Shown one piece after another: positions 59,735 through 64,000 of a stretch of DNA of 64,000 nucleotides; the stretch's first letter is position 1; the number at the start of each line of letters is the position of its first letter. The stretch is from CAVUMR01 sp963742715 (GTDB lineage: Bacteria > Actinomycetota > Actinomycetes > Mycobacteriales > Micromonosporaceae). Both the position numbers and the translations under genes were made by a program. The stretch lies in contig CAVUMR010000001.1 in assembly GCA_963742715.1 (NCBI GenBank), forward strand, positions 1,178,001-1,242,000, given 5' to 3'. The notes below the pieces were generated by a model. It was not told the origin of the DNA. It searched no databases and was given only the letters and a program-made list of their open reading frames with translations.

Positions 59735-60130
59735 ATGCGAAAGACCGCACTCCTCGCAGCAGGCCTGCTGAGCGCGATCATCATGGTTGGCTTCGCGCCG
59801 GCCGCGAGCGCGTCCACCGCGACCGCGTCCACCGCGAATGTGTCCACCGCGGCAGCCGACAGCGCCTCCGTGCTGGTCAGCGACGCTCCCCCGTCCGCCG
59901 AGGTACCCCGGCCGGACTGCAAGAGCGTCCTGTACACCAACGCGCACAAGCTGACCTGCCGCGGCAGCGCGCCGGGCAACCAGTTCCGGGCGCTCGTCAA
60001 GTGCAGCAACGGCAACTGGTACGCCGGCCCGTGGCGTCGCCAGACCTCGGACTTCAGCACGACGTCGACCGCGGTCTGCCCCGGCTCCACCCACCGGACC
60101 GACCAGGGCGGGGAATTCCGCACCGTCTGA
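59735..60130 (+). CDS. Small secreted protein of unknown function
   Basis: A 131-residue protein with a clear signal peptide (MRKTALLAAGLLSAIIMVG, cleavage near ASA at residue 27), a Thr/Ala/Ser-rich linker and a compact domain (about 55-131). Three cysteines are seen in PDCKSVLY, LTCRGSAPG and VKCSNGNWY, with another in AVCPGS, enough for two disulfides. I do not recognise the family. AAGGAGA precedes the ATG with ideal spacing, and a hairpin terminator follows. The upstream 16-bp repeats lie in its probable promoter region. Confidence 0.75.
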   Translation: MRKTALLAAGLLSAIIMVGFAPAASASTATASTANVSTAAADSASVLVSDAPPSAEVPRPDCKSVLYTNAHKLTCRGSAPGNQFRALVKCSNGNWYAGPWRRQTSDFSTTSTAVCPGSTHRTDQGGEFRTV

Positions 60131-60161
60131 CGATCAGCTGACGTCCATCTAGGACTGTCAT

Positions 60162-60200
60162 CGAGGGCGCCTGGCTCGGTACGGAGTCAGGCGCCCCTCG
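60162..60200. terminator. Hairpin terminator after the small secreted-protein gene
   Basis: CGAGGGCGCCTGGCTC (60162-60177) pairs with GAGTCAGGCGCCCCTCG (60184-60200) with one bulge and one G-T pair around a six-base loop. It lies 31 bases after the stop codon, ahead of the convergent transporter gene. Confidence 0.75.
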
Positions 60201-60317
60201 AACGTCCCGGTAGTGCAGCGCTGGCATGCCGGCTCGGCCGGACACGGCCTCAGGGCGGACCGGCGAATCGCCCCGGCGGCTCCGTTGTCCAGCCGGGGCG
60301 ATCCACGTTTCAGCGCC

Positions 60318-61520
60318 CTACCCCTGGACCCGATGCGGCCGCTCGACGCGGTGGACGAGCACGATCGCGATCACGAGCAGCGCGCCGCAGGTCATCAGCG
60401 CGATAGGCAGGTGCGCGATCCCGGCGACTCCGGCCATGGCGAGCCCGCAGGCGATCGCACCGAGGTACTCGGCCTGGGCGAGGAATGAGTGCACGGTGGC
60501 CCGCACGTCGCTGCTGGTCTGCCGGTTGACCCAGATCGTGCCGAAGGTACGGGTCAGCGACAGCGCGCCGGCGGCCAGCACGATCGCCACGCTGCCACTG
60601 AGGTGCTCGGGCGCGACCGCGAGGCCGACGACTCCGACCGCGCCCACCGCGCAGGCGATGAGGTAGCCGAGCCGGACCGTGCGTACACCTTCGATGTGTG
60701 GCTGCGTGATCCGCAGCGCGAGCGCACCCAGGAGAAAGATCAGTACGCCCAGGCCGGTCAGCCACACGACCGGATCGGTGCCGAGCCCGAGGTCGAGCAG
60801 CCGCAGCGGGTACACCCGGCCAAAGGTTCCGGTGACGCCGTTGACCAGGAACGTCACCGCGAACATGACGAGGATGACGCGGCTGGCCCGGACCAGCGCC
60901 AGTCCACGCACCAGGATCGACCAGGACGCTGACCACCTGCGGCTGGTGGCCGGTACGAAGTGCCGCTCCCGGAACCGGATCACGACGTACAGGCCGAGCA
61001 GCAGCATGGCGGTTCCGGCGAGCACCATCGCGGTATCGCGTTGGGTGAGCCAGGCCAATCCGCCGATGGCCACCATCCCGGCGACCGCGCCGGTCGACTG
61101 GGCCCGTCCCGCGCGCATCAGTGCCTGCGAGGTACGCGCGGGATCGTCGAGCTCGTCGCTGATCCACGCGACGTCGGCACCGCTCGCGAACGTCCACGAC
61201 AAGCCCCACAGAACCTGCGTGGCCACCAGGAGCCCGAATCCGGTGACCAGTCCGGTGGCGATCATCGCGGCGCCCATCAGTACGTGCGAGACGACCAGCG
61301 ACCATTTCCGGCTCAGGGTGTCCGCGATGACGCCGGCCGGTACCTCGAACAGCAGCGCGATCGTTCCCTGGGCGACACCGATCAGTACCAGTTGAGCCGC
61401 GGACAGGTGCGCGTCGACCACCAGGTAGACGCTGGTGACCAGCCACCAGCCCCGGTGTAGCAATGCCCGACACCAGACCCACCTGACAAATACCGTGTCG
61501 AGCTCCGGCCCACCGCTCAA
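60318..61520 (-). CDS. MFS transporter
   Basis: A 400-residue major facilitator with twelve predicted membrane helices. The conserved loop between helices 2 and 3 reads GVIADTLSRKW (G-x3-D-x-x-S/G-R-R/K), and the central loop is RERHFVPATSRRW. It resembles the actinobacterial MFS group that exports small molecules or drugs; the substrate is not predictable. TTG 61520 is the best start: AAAGAGGA lies seven bases upstream, and the first helix begins near residue 25. The gene is divergent from the membrane-protein gene with a 50-base gap. Confidence 0.86.
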   Translation of the reverse strand: MSGGPELDTVFVRWVWCRALLHRGWWLVTSVYLVVDAHLSAAQLVLIGVAQGTIALLFEVPAGVIADTLSRKWSLVVSHVLMGAAMIATGLVTGFGLLVATQVLWGLSWTFASGADVAWISDELDDPARTSQALMRAGRAQSTGAVAGMVAIGGLAWLTQRDTAMVLAGTAMLLLGLYVVIRFRERHFVPATSRRWSASWSILVRGLALVRASRVILVMFAVTFLVNGVTGTFGRVYPLRLLDLGLGTDPVVWLTGLGVLIFLLGALALRITQPHIEGVRTVRLGYLIACAVGAVGVVGLAVAPEHLSGSVAIVLAAGALSLTRTFGTIWVNRQTSSDVRATVHSFLAQAEYLGAIACGLAMAGVAGIAHLPIALMTCGALLVIAIVLVHRVERPHRVQG

Positions 61521-61570
61521 AATACGTATCCTCTTTGCTCCGTACGAGGTATTCGTGCCAGGGTGGCGGG

Positions 61571-62527
61571 ATGTGCCTGGCGCGGATTCTCAGTTTTGTC
61601 GCTGTCATTGTCCTGTCGATCCGAGCCGGTCACCTGAATGTCGAAGGGCATCCGCAGACTGGTACGAGCGTCGCCCTCGGGATCGCGATCGTGATTCTGA
61701 ACCTGTTCCTGGCGCCCTCCTTCCGGCCCAAGCAGCCTCCGGCCGCGGCCACCGAGCAGAGCGGCCCGTCAGTCGAGGGGCCTTCAGTTGAGGGGCCTTC
61801 GGTTGAGGGGCACGACGAGAGCTTCCAGCTCGACTACAACCGCGGCGCGTTCCAGCTGAACGCCGAAGTGGACGGTGTCCTGCTGGCCCATGACGAACCC
61901 GACGCGCTGCGCCCCGGCCCGGCAACGCCGTCCGCGCCGTCCGGGTGGCGTCCACTCGGGTCGGCCATGGTCGCCATCACCTGGCTCGCGCGCTCAGCAC
62001 TGGCCGGATACGTCGCGTACTACGTGTCCCAGGAACTCGACCGCGGCTTCAACCTCGCGCTGCTGCAGTTCTCCATCGCGGCCCAGGTACTCATATTGCT
62101 GCGGCGGGCCGGGCATCAGCTAGCCGGTTTCCGGCTCGACTGGTCCGGTTACCGGGGCTGGGGACTGCTCGGCAAGGTGCTGATCGCCGCGGCCACCGCG
62201 CTGGTGGCCGGGTACGTATTCGTGGCCGCCAGGGTGGTGGGTGCGGTGGGAACCGCGGTACCCCGTTTCGTCTATCGGACGCTGGACGGGATGTGGCACC
62301 TGCCGTGGCTCAACGTCCCGATCGTGGTCGTGGTGTGCGTCATCCTGGGCGCGGTCGTGCTGGCGCTGTTCGTCTGGATGGTCAGTTCACTCGGCCCGGA
62401 CAGCGCGATCGTCGAGTTGTTGGACAAGCTCGGAATCGTCGAACGCAAGACGGGAAGCTCGGCTGATATGGAGCTGTTCCACAACTCCACGATGCACGAC
62501 CTGAACCAACCGCCCACATTCCACTAG
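61571..62527 (+). CDS. Uncharacterised membrane protein
   Basis: A 318-residue protein of unknown function. Hydrophobic segments lie at about 5-17, 36-55, 125-145, 165-180, 200-220 and 255-280. Between the second and third is a hydrophilic region with three Ser-Val-Glu-Gly-Pro repeats (about residues 68-80) and an acidic stretch. The C-terminal 35 residues are soluble. No catalytic motif was found. ATG 61571 is preceded by AGGGTGGCGGG; an in-frame upstream ATG gives 12 more residues but has no ribosome binding site. It is divergent from the MFS gene. Confidence 0.7.
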   Translation: MCLARILSFVAVIVLSIRAGHLNVEGHPQTGTSVALGIAIVILNLFLAPSFRPKQPPAAATEQSGPSVEGPSVEGPSVEGHDESFQLDYNRGAFQLNAEVDGVLLAHDEPDALRPGPATPSAPSGWRPLGSAMVAITWLARSALAGYVAYYVSQELDRGFNLALLQFSIAAQVLILLRRAGHQLAGFRLDWSGYRGWGLLGKVLIAAATALVAGYVFVAARVVGAVGTAVPRFVYRTLDGMWHLPWLNVPIVVVVCVILGAVVLALFVWMVSSLGPDSAIVELLDKLGIVERKTGSSADMELFHNSTMHDLNQPPTFH

Positions 62528-62529
62528 CC

Positions 62530-62720
62530 GCGCCGGCCGCACAGGCACCGGCCGCACAAGGCACCGGCCGCACAAAGCGCCGGCCGCACAAGGCACCGGC
62601 CGCACAGGCACCGGCCGCACAAAGCGCCGGCCGCACAAGGCACCGGCCGCACAGGCACCGGCCGCACAGGCACCGGCCGCACAGGCGCCGGCCGCACAGG
62701 CGCCGGCCGCACAGGCACCG
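62530..62720. repeat. 15/16-bp minisatellite between a membrane-protein gene and the helicase gene
   Basis: About twelve copies of CCGGCCGCACAGGCA or its 16-bp variant with an extra A (CCGGCCGCACAAGGCA, CCGGCCGCACAAAGCG) fill the gap. Unit types alternate in blocks, a sign of duplication of several units together. The array starts next to the stop codon of the membrane-protein gene and ends about 60 bases before the helicase start. Confidence 0.92.
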
Positions 62721-62782
62721 GCGAGTGGAGCGATCCGCGGGTCGGCGGCACCGATCATCCGTGCGGCCGGCACCATGGGGGC

Positions 62783-64000
62783 GTGAGTAACCCCGATCCG
62801 GGATCGTTGCGGGACGGCGCCGAGGCGACGCTGCGTGCGCTGGCCGGACCCGAGGCGGTGCTGCGTACCGACCAGTGGTCCGCGATAGCCGCGCTGGCGG
62901 CCGAGCGCCGCCGGGTCGTGGTGGTGCAGCGCACCGGTTGGGGCAAGTCCGCGGTCTACTGGGTCGCGACCGCGCTGCGCCGGGCCGAGGGCGCCGGGCC
63001 GACTCTGGTCGTATCCCCGCTGCTCGCGCTCATGCGCGACCAGGTCGCCGCGGCCGAACGAGCCGGCCTGCGCGCGGTCACGATCAACTCCGCCAACATC
63101 GAGGACTGGCCGGCGATCGAGGCCCGGCTGGACGCCGACGACGTCGACGTACTGCTGATCTCCCCGGAGCGGCTCAACTCGGCCGGCTTCCGCGCACGGG
63201 TGCTGCCGAATCTCGCGCCCCGGCTCGGCCTGCTCGTCGTCGACGAGGCGCATTGCATCTCCGACTGGGGGCACGACTTCCGGCCGGACTACCGGCGGAT
63301 CGCGGCGGTACTCGCCGGGCTGCCGGAGGGAACTCCGGTGCTCGCCACGACCGCCACCGCGAACGGTCGGGTGGTCGCCGACATCGCCACCCAACTCGGC
63401 GAGGACACCCTCACCCTGCGCGGGCCACTGGATCGGGAAGGCCTCGAACTCGCGGTCGTCCCCACCCCCGACGTGCCCACCGCCTACGCCTGGATCGCCG
63501 CCGCGCTCACCAAGGCTGAGGGCACCGGCATCGTGTACACGCTGACGGTTGCCGAAACGACCCGGCTGGCCGACTTCCTCAGCGCGCAGGGACTCAAGGT
63601 CGCGGCGTACTCGTCGGCCACCGAGCCGGAGCAGCGCGAATCGCTGGAACGCGCGCTGCTCGCCGGTGAGCTGACCGCGCTGGTCGCCACGTCCAGTCTC
63701 GGCATGGGGTACGACCATCCGCGGCTGGCGTTCGTCATCCACCTGGGCGCGCCGGCTTCCCCGATCGCGTACTACCAGCAGGTCGGTCGGGCCGGGCGGG
63801 CACTGCCGCGGGCGATCGGGGTCATGCTGCCCACCGCCGCGGACGAGAAGATCTGGGCGTACTTCGATGCCCAGGCGATGCCGTCGGAGCAGGTCGTACA
63901 GCGGGTGCTGGACACCCTCGCCCGAAACGGGGCGATGAGCCTGCCCCGGCTCGAGGTGGAGGCCGGACTGCGCCGCGGTCGGCTCGAAGCGCTGCTCAAG
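62783..64000 (+). CDS. RecQ family ATP-dependent DNA helicase (3' end outside window)
   Basis: The first 406 residues of a superfamily 2 DNA helicase. The Walker A motif is TGWGKS (51-56), with tryptophan where many RecQ proteins have glycine. The DEAH box is VVDEAHCISDWGHDFRP (from about 152), motif III is LATTATAN, and the RecA-like second domain has VATSSLGMGYDHP and YYQQVGRAGRALP. The HDFRPDYRRI segment is typical of RecQ. RecQ unwinds DNA 3' to 5' in recombination and repair. GTG 62783 begins the frame; GGGG lies just before it. The frame is open at the window edge, so the zinc-binding and HRDC parts are not seen. Confidence 0.88.
   Translation, partial: MSNPDPGSLRDGAEATLRALAGPEAVLRTDQWSAIAALAAERRRVVVVQRTGWGKSAVYWVATALRRAEGAGPTLVVSPLLALMRDQVAAAERAGLRAVTINSANIEDWPAIEARLDADDVDVLLISPERLNSAGFRARVLPNLAPRLGLLVVDEAHCISDWGHDFRPDYRRIAAVLAGLPEGTPVLATTATANGRVVADIATQLGEDTLTLRGPLDREGLELAVVPTPDVPTAYAWIAAALTKAEGTGIVYTLTVAETTRLADFLSAQGLKVAAYSSATEPEQRESLERALLAGELTALVATSSLGMGYDHPRLAFVIHLGAPASPIAYYQQVGRAGRALPRAIGVMLPTAADEKIWAYFDAQAMPSEQVVQRVLDTLARNGAMSLPRLEVEAGLRRGRLEALLK

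Overview
The window is high-GC DNA with actinomycete gene style: GTG starts are frequent, AfsR/SARP regulators occur three times, a DUF222/HNH gene is present, and stop and start codons repeatedly overlap. Codon preference and the frequent GTAC and CGGTACC strings would fit a Micromonosporaceae-like genome, but that placement is inference. No rRNA, tRNA, CRISPR array or transposase was seen.

Layout. 1-13.4 kb holds mixed chromosomal genes: an isocitrate lyase/PEP mutase-family enzyme, a large AfsR-type regulator, an ATP-grasp ligase, a lone peptide-binding lipoprotein, GNAT and SRPBCC proteins, a DUF222-HNH protein, a TetM/OtrA-like ribosomal protection GTPase and a YccF protein. 13.4-14.3 kb holds a DinB-like and a VOC protein.

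14.4-42.4 kb is a complete Wzx/Wzy-type surface polysaccharide locus. A minus-strand trio (fused Wzz/tyrosine kinase, low-molecular-weight phosphatase, UDP-sugar dehydrogenase) is divergent from a plus-strand pair (GT2, FkbM methyltransferase). A minus-strand operon runs from 37.7 down to 20.2 kb with almost every junction overlapping. In transcription order it encodes a WbuB-like transferase, the CapE/CapF/CapG set for UDP-N-acetyl-L-fucosamine, a GT4, a methyltransferase, a Wzx flippase, an FkbM methyltransferase, a CgeB-like glycosyltransferase, a GT4, a Wzy-like polymerase, a GT4, a methyltransferase, an asparagine-synthetase-like amidotransferase and a final FkbM methyltransferase. Divergent on the plus strand are an Asp-box protein, an unusual fusion of a phosphoglycosyl transferase with a DUF4012 protein, and a small LPxTG-like wall protein. 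Together these supply sugar synthesis, chain initiation, assembly, decoration, export, polymerisation, length control and possibly wall attachment.

42.5-55.7 kb carries a duplicated-motif protein, a frameshifted phospholipase-D-like gene, three small secreted proteins next to two SARP-type regulators, an NAD-dependent epimerase and a secreted M36 metallopeptidase.

55.7-57.7 kb is the most unusual part. A Fic-domain gene lies between two nearly identical 61-bp direct repeats. Each repeat contains TGGCAGTT motifs spaced about one helical turn apart; another inverted pair of the motif lies against the Fic ribosome binding site, and a 21-bp tandem array precedes the gene. The window ends with a secreted serine hydrolase, a possible gene remnant, a small secreted protein, an MFS transporter, a membrane protein, a 15/16-bp minisatellite and the start of a RecQ-like helicase that runs off the end. 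Short GC-rich tandem repeats recur across the window in protein tails and linkers and between genes.
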